Shown one piece after another: positions 24,653 to 32,879 of a stretch of DNA of 46,320 nt. Made by a program: the position numbers and the translations under genes. Positions within the stretch are counted from its first letter, which is position 1, and each line of letters begins with the position of its first letter. The notes beneath the pieces were generated by a model. That model made no database searches, was not told the DNA's origin, and saw only the letters and a program-made list of their open reading frames with translations. The DNA lies in contig JAFVTS010000016.1 in the NCBI GenBank assembly GCA_017503105.1, forward strand, positions 1 to 46,320, written 5' to 3'. This DNA comes from Clostridia bacterium (lineage in GTDB: Bacteria; Bacillota; Clostridia; Oscillospirales; CAG-272).

Positions 24653-25993
24653 ACGTCTTTTGTCTTTGATGCTTTAAAGGACGCGAAAAGAATAGGATTT
24701 TTAGGATTCGGGAAGTCAAACCGAGCGCTTTTTGATCATCTTTCAAAGCTCTGTTCCTTCAAGGCGGTGATACGCGACGAGCGCGAAGAGCTGCCGTTCC
24801 CCGTCACGGGCGCGGAACTGTTGCTCGGCGGCAAATGCTTTGACGAGCCCTCGGAGGATATAATTTTCATCTCTCCTTCGGTAAGGCGGGAGCGCGAGTG
24901 CGTAAAAAGGCTTTTTTTACGCGGAGCCGTTGCCTGCTCGGATATGGAGCTGTTCTTTTCCGAAAAGCCCGAGAACGTCTTTGCCGTAACGGGCTCAGAC
25001 GGAAAAAGCACGACCTCCGCTCTCATAGGACGCATTTTTTCGACCTCGGGAAAAGAAGCCTACGTTTGCGGGAATTTCGGTCTTCCGCTATCTCCCCTAT
25101 CGGAAAAGCGGGGCGCGTATTTCGTGACGGAGCTTTCGAGCTTTATGCTGAGATATGCAAAGCCACGTTCAAGACGGGCGCTGATAACCAATATCACACC
25201 AAACCATCTGAATTGGCACAAGGACTTTGAAGAATATAAGGAATCAAAGAAAAACGTTCTAAAAAACGGGCAAGAAAGGGTATTTTCTTTCGACTGCCAA
25301 AATTCAAGAGAGCTCATAAACGAGTTTGGCGCATACGCCCTGTTTTCGGTAAGTACCCCGTTCCGAGAGCTCAAAAAAGAAATCAAGGCAGAGGTATATT
25401 GCACTCTTGAGAACGGTGTTCTTTTAAAAAACGGAGAGCCCGTTATCGAGCGCGAAAAAATCCCACTCGTCGGTATTCATAACGTCAAAAACGCGCTCGC
25501 TGCAATATGTATGACGGACGGTTTTTGTTCCGTGGCTGACCTGCGATGCGCTTTGTCGTCATTTACGGGGCTTGAGCACAGGTGTAAAACGGTTTATGAA
25601 AAAGACGGCGTGCGTTATTACGACTCGTCGATAGACTCATCGCCCGAGAGAACACGCGCAACGCTCGCGGCCTTTGACAGGCCCGTCACCGTAATCTTGG
25701 GCGGCAAGGACAAGGGGCTCGATTACGCGCCGCTTGCCGAGGCTCTTCCCTGCTGCGCGGTAGCTGTAATACTGTGCGGAGAAAACGCGGAAAGGCTTGC
25801 CGAGTTTATTTCGGAAAAGCGCATTCCCTGCCCCGTGTTCTTTGCGGATAATTATATTGAGGCTGTAACCGTCGCTCGGAGCATCGGCTGTGATACGGTG
25901 CTGTCGCCCGCATCAACGAGCTTTGACAGATTTTCGAACTTTGAAGAGCGCGGACGCGAATTTTTAAAATCAATTTTGGAAGTATATAAATAA
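24653..25993 (+). CDS. murD: UDP-N-acetylmuramoylalanine-D-glutamate ligase, start anomalous
   Basis: MurD adds D-Glu to UDP-MurNAc-L-Ala in peptidoglycan synthesis. The reading frame carries the N-terminal RIGFLGFGKSNRALF nucleotide-fold, the ATP loop TGSDGKSTTSALIG and the C-terminal ligase domain (VTVILGGKDKGLDYAPLAEAL and SPASTSFDRFSNFEERG), about 446 aa, normal length. No ATG, GTG or TTG in this frame precedes the conserved N-terminus. The nearest ATG (24648) lies 3 bases after GGGAGG and in another frame. ACG at 24653 has SD spacing of 8. Either ACG initiates or one base is missing just after 24648. A GTG at 24767 would remove the N-terminal motif. Confidence 0.88.
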   Translation, partial: TSFVFDALKDAKRIGFLGFGKSNRALFDHLSKLCSFKAVIRDEREELPFPVTGAELLLGGKCFDEPSEDIIFISPSVRRERECVKRLFLRGAVACSDMELFFSEKPENVFAVTGSDGKSTTSALIGRIFSTSGKEAYVCGNFGLPLSPLSEKRGAYFVTELSSFMLRYAKPRSRRALITNITPNHLNWHKDFEEYKESKKNVLKNGQERVFSFDCQNSRELINEFGAYALFSVSTPFRELKKEIKAEVYCTLENGVLLKNGEPVIEREKIPLVGIHNVKNALAAICMTDGFCSVADLRCALSSFTGLEHRCKTVYEKDGVRYYDSSIDSSPERTRATLAAFDRPVTVILGGKDKGLDYAPLAEALPCCAVAVILCGENAERLAEFISEKRIPCPVFFADNYIEAVTVARSIGCDTVLSPASTSFDRFSNFEERGREFLKSILEVYK

Positions 25994-26026
25994 ATCTGCC
26001 GCCTTTGCGGCTGAGAGGATCGGTAA

Positions 26027-27163
26027 ATGAAAAAAACGTTTAAGCTTTTCTTAACACTTATAATAGCTGCTTTTGCAATAGGGCTTTCCTCGTGCGGCGG
26101 TGCAGACGCGCCCGAGGGAATGCAGCTCGCCGGAGGCGGCGACGGTCTTGGCTACAAATTTTTTGTTCCCGAGGAATGGGTAGTATCGTCCTACGGCGAA
26201 TTTGACTGCGCTTACGTTTCTGCGGTAAACAACACGTCCGTCGCATTCGGCGAGGCAAGCATTCCCGATTACGGAAAAGACGGTATGGACGCCGACGAGA
26301 TGCGCAAATATTTCAAAGAAAGAATGGACAATCTTGACTATATGAAGTCAAGAAAGCTCACGGTAGACGCGGAAAAATGCGCTTTCGGAAACGAACAGAA
26401 CGCATACAAATTCGTATACACTTACGATTATCCGCAGAACGGCGGAGCGATACGTTACCGCGCGATGCAGATACTTATAGAGCGAGGCGGCAGACTTTAC
26501 ATATTCCAATACAACTCTCAAAACAGCGTTCCGCAGTATTCCACAGACGCTAAAACGCATTACGATATCTATCTTGAAAAGGTAAACGAGATAATAACGA
26601 GCTTTGTATTTGAAAAAGACGCGCCCGCAAAGGCTCCCGAGGCGGTCGCGGGCTCGACGGGTGACTTCGTGCTCGTTTCGGACCCTGAGCTTTGCGACTT
26701 CGACTTCTATGCGCCGAAGGACAGTCTGCCCATAGCGTCCTCTTCACTCGTGCACAGAGATCTCGGAGGGGGAGCAACGGTTTCGCTCTCAGAGCTCATA
26801 CTCGACTCGATCCCAACGGATACTCAGTTCGGAATAAACGAGTATTGGGAAGGACTTAAAACGAACTTTGAGAAGAGCTTCGGAGAAATAAAAGTCCTCT
26901 CGGAATACAAGAGCAAGGGCAAAGATGAAAACGGAAGAGATATATTCCCAAATCTTCTCGATAATATAAACGGAGCAAACGGCGGAAGATATTACGAATA
27001 CGAATATAATTACGCGGGGAAAACGTACCGTAGCTATATGGTTATTATAGGGATCGCCGACACCTTCAGCCTCGACTATTATATATACACGTATCAGGCA
27101 CCTGTCGAAACCTACGACAAGGCGCTGTGCGATAAAATACTAAGCAAAGTAGAATTCAAATGA
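26027..27163 (+). CDS. Lipoprotein with two PsbP-like repeats, 378 aa
   Basis: The signal peptide (1-22) ends in lipobox LSSC (Cys23). Two homologous domains follow: residues about 32-195 (GLGYKFFVPEEWVVSS ... ILIERGGRLYIFQYN) and about 212-378 (FDFYAPKDSLPIASSS ... MVIIGIADTFSLDYYIYTY). Both have the opening strand-turn and closing helix (VNEIITSFVFEK; LCDKILSKVEFK) of PsbP/DUF1795-like small domains. It sits between murD and a cysteine desulfurase and overlaps the latter by 4 bases (ATGA). The function is unknown; an envelope role is likely from the lipid anchor. Confidence 0.88.
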   Translation: MKKTFKLFLTLIIAAFAIGLSSCGGADAPEGMQLAGGGDGLGYKFFVPEEWVVSSYGEFDCAYVSAVNNTSVAFGEASIPDYGKDGMDADEMRKYFKERMDNLDYMKSRKLTVDAEKCAFGNEQNAYKFVYTYDYPQNGGAIRYRAMQILIERGGRLYIFQYNSQNSVPQYSTDAKTHYDIYLEKVNEIITSFVFEKDAPAKAPEAVAGSTGDFVLVSDPELCDFDFYAPKDSLPIASSSLVHRDLGGGATVSLSELILDSIPTDTQFGINEYWEGLKTNFEKSFGEIKVLSEYKSKGKDENGRDIFPNLLDNINGANGGRYYEYEYNYAGKTYRSYMVIIGIADTFSLDYYIYTYQAPVETYDKALCDKILSKVEFK

Positions 27164-28341
27164 CGGAAAGCAAAAGAGAAATTTATCTTGACAACAGCGC
27201 GACGACCAGAATCTGCGAGGCGGCGCTTGCAAAGTACGTAGAAATATCGAGGGGCAACTTTGGCAACCCCTCTTCTCTTCACGCGCTCGGCTTCGAGGCG
27301 GAAAAAATAATCTCGGACGCTAAAAAAACGGTGCTTGATTCCGTCGGTGCCAAGGATGCGGAAGTCGTTTTTACCTCATCGGGCACTGAGGCAAACAATC
27401 TTGCCATTATCGGACGCGCGCACTCCAAGGAGCGCTATAAAGGACGCGCTAAGATAATCACTACGGACGGTGAGCACGCGTCCGTGTCTGCCCCGCTTGA
27501 AGCTTTAAAAAAAGAGGGCTTCAAGGTCGTTACTATTCCCACCGTGGGCGGAAAACTTGACACGGGTGCCCTCATTTCGGAAATAACGCCCGACACGGTG
27601 CTCGTCAGCGCTATGATGGTCAATAACGAAACGGGTGCTCTTTACGACGTAAAAAAGATAAGCGAGATAATAAAAGCAAAGGCGCCCGAGGCGTATCTTC
27701 ACGTAGACGCTACGCAATCTTATATGAAGATCCCGTTCACGAAAGCGTCGCTCGGAGCTGATATGATAACGCTCTCGTCCCACAAGATAGAGGGCCCGAA
27801 GGGCGTCGGAGCGCTCGTTATCGGAAGCAGAGTTTTCAAAGAGCGCGGCATTTCTCCGCTCGTGCTTGGCGGCGGACAGGAGTCGGGGCTTCGCTCAGGA
27901 ACGGAAAACGTGCCCGCGATAGGCGCGTTTGCCGAAGCCGTAAGGGTGGCAAAGCCGAACGTTTCTCTCCGGCGCGAGTATATGGATTCTCTGAGAGCTC
28001 AGCTTATAAAAATCATTGAGAGCGCCCCTGAGCTTTCCGAAATATCCGTTACAAAACCCGAGTGCCACGCCCCTCATATTCTTAACATAACTCTTCCGAG
28101 GATAAAGAGCGAAACGATGCTGCACTATCTTTCATCCCTCGGTATATACGTCTCAAGCGGCTCTGCCTGCTCTTCAAACGGGGCTCACACGTCCTCAGCC
28201 CTGATAGCGTACGGAAGAAGCGCCGAAGAGGCTGACACGTCGATCCGCATAAGCTTCTCGCACGGCAATACTGCCGAGGACGTTACCGCTTTAGCGGAGG
28301 CTTTAAAGAGCGGACTTAAAAAGCTCTCGAGGATCAGATAA
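27160..28341 (+). CDS. Cysteine desulfurase, NifS/IscS class
   Basis: This PLP enzyme takes sulfur from cysteine for Fe-S clusters or thio-modified tRNA. The 393-aa protein has EIYLDNSATT, SSGTEANNLAI, the PLP lysine K209 in SSHKIEGPKG, SGTENVPAIGAF, and the persulfide cysteine C337 in SGSACSSNG. The length and the short active-site loop fit group I enzymes. In most Firmicutes the partner thiI follows; here rlmH follows, sharing one base at 28341, and no thiI or iscU is in the window. Confidence 0.95.
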   Translation: MTESKREIYLDNSATTRICEAALAKYVEISRGNFGNPSSLHALGFEAEKIISDAKKTVLDSVGAKDAEVVFTSSGTEANNLAIIGRAHSKERYKGRAKIITTDGEHASVSAPLEALKKEGFKVVTIPTVGGKLDTGALISEITPDTVLVSAMMVNNETGALYDVKKISEIIKAKAPEAYLHVDATQSYMKIPFTKASLGADMITLSSHKIEGPKGVGALVIGSRVFKERGISPLVLGGGQESGLRSGTENVPAIGAFAEAVRVAKPNVSLRREYMDSLRAQLIKIIESAPELSEISVTKPECHAPHILNITLPRIKSETMLHYLSSLGIYVSSGSACSSNGAHTSSALIAYGRSAEEADTSIRISFSHGNTAEDVTALAEALKSGLKKLSRIR

Positions 28342-28820
28342 TGGCAAACGTAAGCTTTATAACGGTTGGCAATCTTAAAGAAAAATATCTTAAGGATGCC
28401 GTTTCGGAATACAAAAAAAGAATAGCTCAATACGCAAAAGTGGACGAAACGGAAATCAAAGAAGAGCGCATTGCGAACGAGGACGACAAGAGCGAGATCT
28501 CCCGCGCGCTCGCAGCGGAGGGCGAAAAAATACTCTACTCCGTCCATAAGGACGCTTTTAAAATAGCTCTTTGCGTCGAGGGCACTCAATACGACTCCGA
28601 GGGGCTCGCCGCGCTTATCGGCAAAGGTCTTGACAAGAGCGGAAGAATAGCTTTCATCATAGGCTCGTCTCACGGTCTTTCGGAAAAGGTAAAGGCGGCG
28701 TGCGACGTGCGTCTTTCGGTATCGAAGCTGACCTTCCCTCATCAGCTTATGCGTCCGCTTCTGTGTGAAGCGGTATACCGCTCCTTTACGATAATAGCGG
28801 GAAAGAAATACCATAAATAA
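28341..28820 (+). CDS. rlmH: 23S rRNA pseudouridine-1915 N3-methyltransferase RlmH
   Basis: This SPOUT methyltransferase modifies 23S rRNA position 1915. The 159-aa protein starts ANVSFITVGNLKEKYLKDA and has the SAM-knot FIIGSSHGLSEKV plus the ending LTFPHQLMRPLLCEAVYRSFTIIAGKKYHK, all standard. It is the last gene of the murD operon, before a terminator at 28826. Confidence 0.97.
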   Translation: MANVSFITVGNLKEKYLKDAVSEYKKRIAQYAKVDETEIKEERIANEDDKSEISRALAAEGEKILYSVHKDAFKIALCVEGTQYDSEGLAALIGKGLDKSGRIAFIIGSSHGLSEKVKAACDVRLSVSKLTFPHQLMRPLLCEAVYRSFTIIAGKKYHK

Positions 28821-28825
28821 ATTAA

Positions 28826-28860
28826 CACGGGTGCCTCGGTGTGAGGCATCCGTGCCATTT
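28826..28860. terminator. Terminator between rlmH and the CYTH gene
   Basis: CACGG-GTGCCTC (28826-28837) pairs with GAGGCAT-CCGTG (28843-28854), with T on both sides after a short gap. Confidence 0.75.
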
Positions 28861-29367
28861 TTATATAAGCTCCTTCGGAAACATCGCGGACATTGCGGAG
28901 TTTGAATAAGCACCGTCACCCGTTACGTCACGCACGAGCTCTATAAACGGCGGCATTTCAAAAACGGTATCCCTCGACGGAAGCTCGACCTCCATTATGC
29001 AGCTTCTCTCCCACTCGGGATAAACGTCCACCTCAAAGAGCCTCTCTCCGAAAGAAAAGGTTATTCTGCGCTTTATTACGGGGCGGCTGTTTTCACGTTT
29101 TTCATTCATCAACTCGTTAAAGCGAGCGGGCGTTATCTCCTCTTCTCTCTCCACGGCAGACATTCCGTCAATTCTTATCTTTTCCGTTTTCGTATATGCG
29201 CTGACATTGCCGAACGTCCTCTTCCTTATTCTGCGAGTAACGCCCCCGGGGCTTTGCAGATACACCTGCACTATCTCACTCTCGGAATATTCGGGAAGAG
29301 TGCGGAGCAGGTTGAAATCGGGCATCCTTATCACAAATTTCTTTTCTATCTCTATATTATCCTTCAT
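28861..29367 (-). CDS. CYTH domain protein, 168 aa
   Basis: The N-terminal EIEKKFVIR is the ExExK signature of the CYTH superfamily (triphosphate tunnel enzymes), followed by alternating charged strands (RRIRKRTF, then TKTEKIRIDG, then EREEEITPARFNEL, then KRRITFSF, then FEVDVYPEW, then MEVELPS). These proteins hydrolyse inorganic or organic triphosphates in the tunnel formed by such strands. It is a single gene with promoter 29400-29428, convergent with rlmH and divergent from the 62-aa gene. The substrate cannot be assigned. Confidence 0.9.
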   Translation of the reverse strand: MKDNIEIEKKFVIRMPDFNLLRTLPEYSESEIVQVYLQSPGGVTRRIRKRTFGNVSAYTKTEKIRIDGMSAVEREEEITPARFNELMNEKRENSRPVIKRRITFSFGERLFEVDVYPEWERSCIMEVELPSRDTVFEMPPFIELVRDVTGDGAYSNSAMSAMFPKELI

Positions 29368-29399
29368 TATAGCGGACCTCTTTATTATTTTTCCCTTTT

Positions 29400-29428
29400 A
29401 TTTTATCATAGCGGCGATATTTTTTCAA
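29400..29428 (-). promoter_or_regulatory. Promoter of the CYTH gene
   Basis: Minus-strand TTGAAA (29423-29428), a 17-base spacer and TAAAAT (29400-29405). Confidence 0.7.
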
Positions 29429-29467
29429 CATTTCTCGAAAAAAATATTTTTTTCTTCAAAAATCATA

Positions 29468-29496
29468 TTGACTTGTTAAAAGATGTGTGGTACAAT
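29468..29496 (+). promoter_or_regulatory. Promoter of the 62-aa membrane protein gene
   Basis: TTGACT (29468-29473), a 17-base spacer and TACAAT (29491-29496). Confidence 0.8.
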
Positions 29497-29546
29497 ATAA
29501 TTATCATAATAGTATCTTTAGGTTTACACCGAAAGGGAGCGAAAGA

Positions 29547-29735
29547 ATGGAAAAGAAAAATAAATACGAAGGTCTTACGGAAGAACAGATATTCGAGATC
29601 GAGCACGAGAAAAAGAAAAAGCGTGCCGCAATATTCGATAAGGTAACGACGGGAATACTCATTTTCCTTATGGCAAGCCCCGTGCTTATCCTCGGATACA
29701 TATTCCTGTGGTTTATTATAAACCTTCAACAGTAA
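29547..29735 (+). CDS. Small single-pass membrane protein, 62 aa
   Basis: The start at 29547 has GGGAG a few bases upstream; an in-frame start at 29487 would lie inside the promoter. The first half is highly charged (EGLTEEQIFEIEHEKKKKRA, Lys/Glu-rich helix) and the second is one transmembrane helix (about 36-58). The charge pattern puts the N-terminus in the cytoplasm. No family is recognised. It has its own promoter and terminator. Confidence 0.75.
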   Translation: MEKKNKYEGLTEEQIFEIEHEKKKKRAAIFDKVTTGILIFLMASPVLILGYIFLWFIINLQQ

Positions 29736-29743
29736 TTATCTAT

Positions 29744-29774
29744 AAAGGAAGCTGCTTGGCTTCCTTTTTATTTT
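29744..29774 (+). terminator. Terminator after the 62-aa gene
   Basis: AAAGGAAGC (29744-29752) pairs with GCTTCCTTT (29759-29767), followed by T-rich sequence. Confidence 0.88.
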
Positions 29775-29830
29775 TCAAAAGTTCCATATCATTTATATCA
29801 ATATGATTAAAGCATTTATCAATATTGTAC

Positions 29831-29859
29831 TTGATTTTCCGGAAAATGTTTGATAGAAT
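29831..29859 (+). promoter_or_regulatory. Promoter of the GH3 gene with palindrome in its spacer
   Basis: TTGATT (29831-29836), a 17-base spacer and TAGAAT (29854-29859). The perfect 14-base palindrome ATTTTCCGGAAAAT (29834-29847) overlaps the -35 and spacer and may be an operator. Confidence 0.6.
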
Positions 29860-29890
29860 AGTGATACAGTACAAATCAAGGAGGAGCAAT

Positions 29891-31465
29891 ATGCTTACAC
29901 TCGAACGAATGACCCCCGAGCAAAAGATAGGGCGCGTACTTTGTTTTCGCAGATTCAAGAATCAGGATGACATTGATTTCACCCTTGAGCTTGTAAAAAA
30001 TCAAGCTGCCGGAGTTTTGCAAATACCGTTCAATGAAAACACTCGCGAGCTTATAAAAACGTTCCGCGAGGCGGCAGATTATCCTCTTCTTATTGTAAAC
30101 GATATGGAGCGCGGCGTTCCGTCCTCGCCCCTTCCGAAAATTCCGCTCATATCCCTTTCCGCGACAGGAAACGCCGAGCACGCACGTAATTTTGCCGCTA
30201 TTACGGCAAAGGAAGCAAAGGAGCTCGGTTACAGTGGTTGCTGGAGTCCCATTGTCGATATACTTCATCAAAACGGACCCTGCAAGGTTCCGAGAACTCT
30301 GAGTGACAACCCCTCCGATACTACGAATATTGCCCGTGAGATACTCAAGGTATTTAAATCGTATAATTTCCAAGGCACGGGAAAGCATTACCCGGGCGGT
30401 GACAGCGGCAATATTGACACGCATATGGCTGAGTTCATCGGAGCGGAAACAAAAGAAGAACTTTTGAATTTCGACCTTGTTCCTTATACCGAGCTTGATA
30501 AGGAAGGGCTTCTTCCCGCTATAATGGTCGGACACAAGGTCCTTGGAAATATCGATCCCGATTATCCCTCATCTATGTCGAAGAAGGTCATCGACATTAT
30601 AAGAGAACAAGGCTTTGACGGCGTTATGTACACCGACAGCTTTGCAATGATGGCTATTCTTCAGAAATACGGAGAGGCTGACGCTTACGTCACCGCGCTC
30701 AACGCAGGGATCGACGTTGTTCTCATCAACTACCGCACCCCAACAAAAGAGGCTTACAAAATGATGCTTGACGCGTATAGGGCGGGCAAGATCTCCGATG
30801 AAAGACTTAACGAGGCAGTAAGACGCGTTATGAAGCTTGAAGAGTTCTGCGCGGCAGTTCCCGAGAATCCCTATCCCTGCCCCGCCGATCCCGAGAAAGC
30901 GCTTCTTGACATCACGCGTGACTGCATTGCCTCGGAATGTGACGAAGGGCTCGCCGCAGCACTTCCCGATCCGCAAAAGCCGCGCCTGTTCGTCGTTACA
31001 ACCGCGCAGGATTACAGCGAAGAGGCGTCAGCCGAGGAAATATCACTTAAAGATTTCTACAACCCCAAAAGAGTTACCGCCGCGATAAAAGAGAATTTCC
31101 CGACTTCGGAGATACAATACATCCGTGAGTATCCGACCGGGTTGGAAAACGACCGCATTCTCGCGGCCGCAACGAAATACGACGAGGTCGTGTTCGTCAG
31201 CTTCTGCGCAACGTCGGCGTACTACGGAACGGACTGTATGACAAGAAGACTTGAGGCGCTTATCAACGCTCTCATCATTTCGAAGAAGCTCTCCGCCCTC
31301 GTGCACTTCGGCAACCCGTTAGCACTTGAGCCGCTTATGCACGTTCCGAGAAAGATCTTCGGCTTCACGGCTCCTCACTCGCAAACCTTCGCCATTGAGG
31401 TCCTTGCAGGCAAGATCCCCGCGAAGGGGCATATCCCCTTCCCCCGTTTATATAAAAAGAACTAA
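29891..31465 (+). CDS. GH3 glycoside hydrolase, NagZ-like, 524 aa
   Basis: Start at 29891 follows AAGGAGGAG; upstream in-frame starts overlap the promoter. The GH3 barrel contains K165-H166-Y-P-G-G then D176-T-H178, matching the NagZ Asp-His loop, and MYTD with Asp249 as expected nucleophile. A second domain (about 350-524) continues after the barrel. NagZ-type enzymes release GlcNAc from muropeptides by a phosphorylase or hydrolase mechanism. No signal peptide is seen, so it is cytoplasmic. It is a single gene with its own promoter. It may take part in cell-wall recycling or glycan salvage. Confidence 0.88.
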   Translation: MLTLERMTPEQKIGRVLCFRRFKNQDDIDFTLELVKNQAAGVLQIPFNENTRELIKTFREAADYPLLIVNDMERGVPSSPLPKIPLISLSATGNAEHARNFAAITAKEAKELGYSGCWSPIVDILHQNGPCKVPRTLSDNPSDTTNIAREILKVFKSYNFQGTGKHYPGGDSGNIDTHMAEFIGAETKEELLNFDLVPYTELDKEGLLPAIMVGHKVLGNIDPDYPSSMSKKVIDIIREQGFDGVMYTDSFAMMAILQKYGEADAYVTALNAGIDVVLINYRTPTKEAYKMMLDAYRAGKISDERLNEAVRRVMKLEEFCAAVPENPYPCPADPEKALLDITRDCIASECDEGLAAALPDPQKPRLFVVTTAQDYSEEASAEEISLKDFYNPKRVTAAIKENFPTSEIQYIREYPTGLENDRILAAATKYDEVVFVSFCATSAYYGTDCMTRRLEALINALIISKKLSALVHFGNPLALEPLMHVPRKIFGFTAPHSQTFAIEVLAGKIPAKGHIPFPRLYKKN

Positions 31466-31470
31466 AATTT

Positions 31471-31505
31471 CGTCCGCAGTGGCTTATCGCCTCTGCGGAC
31501 GTTTA
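31471..31505. terminator. Terminator between GH3 and mecA
   Basis: CGTCCGCAG (31471-31479) pairs with CTGCGGACG (31493-31501), T-rich on both sides. It serves two convergent genes. Confidence 0.8.
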
Positions 31506-31507
31506 TA

Positions 31508-32089
31508 TCAGAGCCTTGAAAAAACCTCGACGGCGTCACCCGAGCGAAGGAGCGACGCGTGTTCAATAAGTGCCGTGGCGGTAAGATCGTTTATGCGCCT
31601 TCCGAATTCGAGTATGCGCGAGAGCTTTGAAAGGACGCATCTTTGCTCACGCTCACAAAACGAAAGACAGTAAGCACCGTCCTCGAGTAGGTGAACGCTG
31701 CTCTCCTCGATCTCACCGGGAGGAACGCATCTGACAGCTCCGATAAGGTCTTCAAGCGTGTCGAATATGTAGTACACCCGCTTTGCCGATAGCACGGCAA
31801 CGCGCTCCGAGCGAGAGATCATATTCGCCGCCTCCTTCGATATTATTCCAAGCTTCGTGACGAAGAGCTCCATTCCCCCATCCCGCGATGGATAGAACTG
31901 GATCAACACTTTTTCCTTTCCTATATCAAACCCGACCTTTTCCCTTGCCTCGTCGAGTATTTTTCGGAAGCTGCGCCTCACCTCGGGATCCTCATAATCC
32001 ATTTTATCGCCGTCAAGACCGCGCGCCGCCGCTTCATCAGACGTGAGCATTATTTTTATCTTCGAATTTCCAACCGTTAAGAACTCCAA
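31508..32089 (-). CDS. mecA: MecA-family adaptor protein
   Basis: MecA delivers proteins to the ClpC/ClpP protease and controls competence in Bacillus. The 193-aa protein begins MEFLTVGNSKIKIMLT and has the FRKILDEAREKVGFD then LIQFYPSRDGGMELFVTKLG block of the family. The C-terminal ClpC-binding domain (about 100-193) follows. It is a little shorter than Bacillus MecA (about 218 aa), as usual in Clostridia. It stands alone, with only a weak promoter-like TATACT at 32114-32119 upstream. Confidence 0.93.
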   Translation of the reverse strand: MEFLTVGNSKIKIMLTSDEAAARGLDGDKMDYEDPEVRRSFRKILDEAREKVGFDIGKEKVLIQFYPSRDGGMELFVTKLGIISKEAANMISRSERVAVLSAKRVYYIFDTLEDLIGAVRCVPPGEIEESSVHLLEDGAYCLSFCEREQRCVLSKLSRILEFGRRINDLTATALIEHASLLRSGDAVEVFSRL

Positions 32090-32189
32090 AAGAACTACCT
32101 GCCTTTCTTATACAGTATACCATAGATCTTGAAATTTTGCCACAGGTAAGTTCTGTTAAAAATAAATCGTTTACGTTTTAAAAAAGCTC

Positions 32190-32218
32190 TTGCTTTTTAT
32201 TTTCTTTTGTGATAAAAT
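32190..32218 (+). promoter_or_regulatory. Promoter of the queT-like gene
   Basis: TTGCTT (32190-32195), a 17-base spacer and TAAAAT (32213-32218), directly before the structured leader. Confidence 0.6.
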
Positions 32219-32223
32219 ATTTT

Positions 32224-32280
32224 GCGGTGAGTTCGAAACCATCCTCACCGAGCGGATATACGCCGCGAAAAAACAAAACT
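32224..32280 (+). promoter_or_regulatory. Structured leader of queT, possible preQ1 riboswitch
   Basis: CGGTGAG (32225-32231) pairs with CTCACCG (32244-32250) around a 12-base loop, followed by a small GCGG/CCGC hairpin and an A-rich stretch ending AAAACTA just before the SD. A short stem with an A-rich tail before a queuosine transporter gene resembles class I preQ1 riboswitches. The loop lacks a clear match to the tail needed for the pseudoknot, so the class is uncertain. Confidence 0.4.
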
Positions 32281-32298
32281 ACGGGAGAAAACAAAAAA

Positions 32299-32802
32299 AT
32301 GAAAAGAAAGAGCAACGCCCTGTTTTTAACACGGGGTGCCGTCATAGCGGCAATTTACGTCACCCTTACCTACCTTTCGCACGTTTTCGGGCTTGCGTCG
32401 GGGGTCGTTCAGTTAAGGCTTTCCGAAGCTCTTTGCGTGCTGCCGGCTTTCTTGCCCGAGGCCGTTCCGGGTCTTACGATCGGATGCCTCATCTCAAACC
32501 TCGTCACGGGGTGCGCGCCCTGGGACGTCGTTTTCGGAGCGCTTGCCACGTTCCTCGGAGCTGTCGGCGCGCGGCTTTTTGCAAGGCTTGCCAATAAAAG
32601 TCGGCTCCTTGCGTTTATCATCCCCCTTCCGACGGTCATATCAAACACCCTTATCATCCCGTTCGTTTTAAGATACGCCTACGGAGCTCCCGATGCTCTG
32701 CCCTTTATGATGCTTACGGTCGGTGCGGGAGAGCTTTTATCGGCGTTGGTGCTTGGAATGCTATTATACTTTTCTATCAAGAAGATATTCGGACGCAAGT
32801 AG
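32299..32802 (+). CDS. queT: QueT-family transporter, 167 aa
   Basis: The start at 32299 is chosen because an upstream in-frame start would translate through the structured leader; GGGAGA lies 10 bases before it. The protein has about six transmembrane helices and the family marks RGAVIAAIYVTLTYLS, VQLRLSEALCVLP and PEAVPGLTIGCLISNL. QueT proteins are substrate-binding components of ECF-type transporters that import queuosine precursors. No ECF ATPases are nearby, so shared energising subunits encoded elsewhere are likely. A terminator follows. Confidence 0.92.
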   Translation: MKRKSNALFLTRGAVIAAIYVTLTYLSHVFGLASGVVQLRLSEALCVLPAFLPEAVPGLTIGCLISNLVTGCAPWDVVFGALATFLGAVGARLFARLANKSRLLAFIIPLPTVISNTLIIPFVLRYAYGAPDALPFMMLTVGAGELLSALVLGMLLYFSIKKIFGRK

Positions 32803-32810
32803 ATCCATAA

Positions 32811-32870
32811 AAAACAGACTGAGTCAAAAAGCTTTATAGCAGCTCCCGACTCAGCCTGTTTTCGTTTTAT
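32811..32870. terminator. Terminator between queT and gltA
   Basis: AAAACAG-CTGAGTC (32811-32825) pairs with GACTCAG-CTGTTTT (32848-32862), with T on both strands. Confidence 0.82.
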
Positions 32871-32879
32871 CAAAACCGT

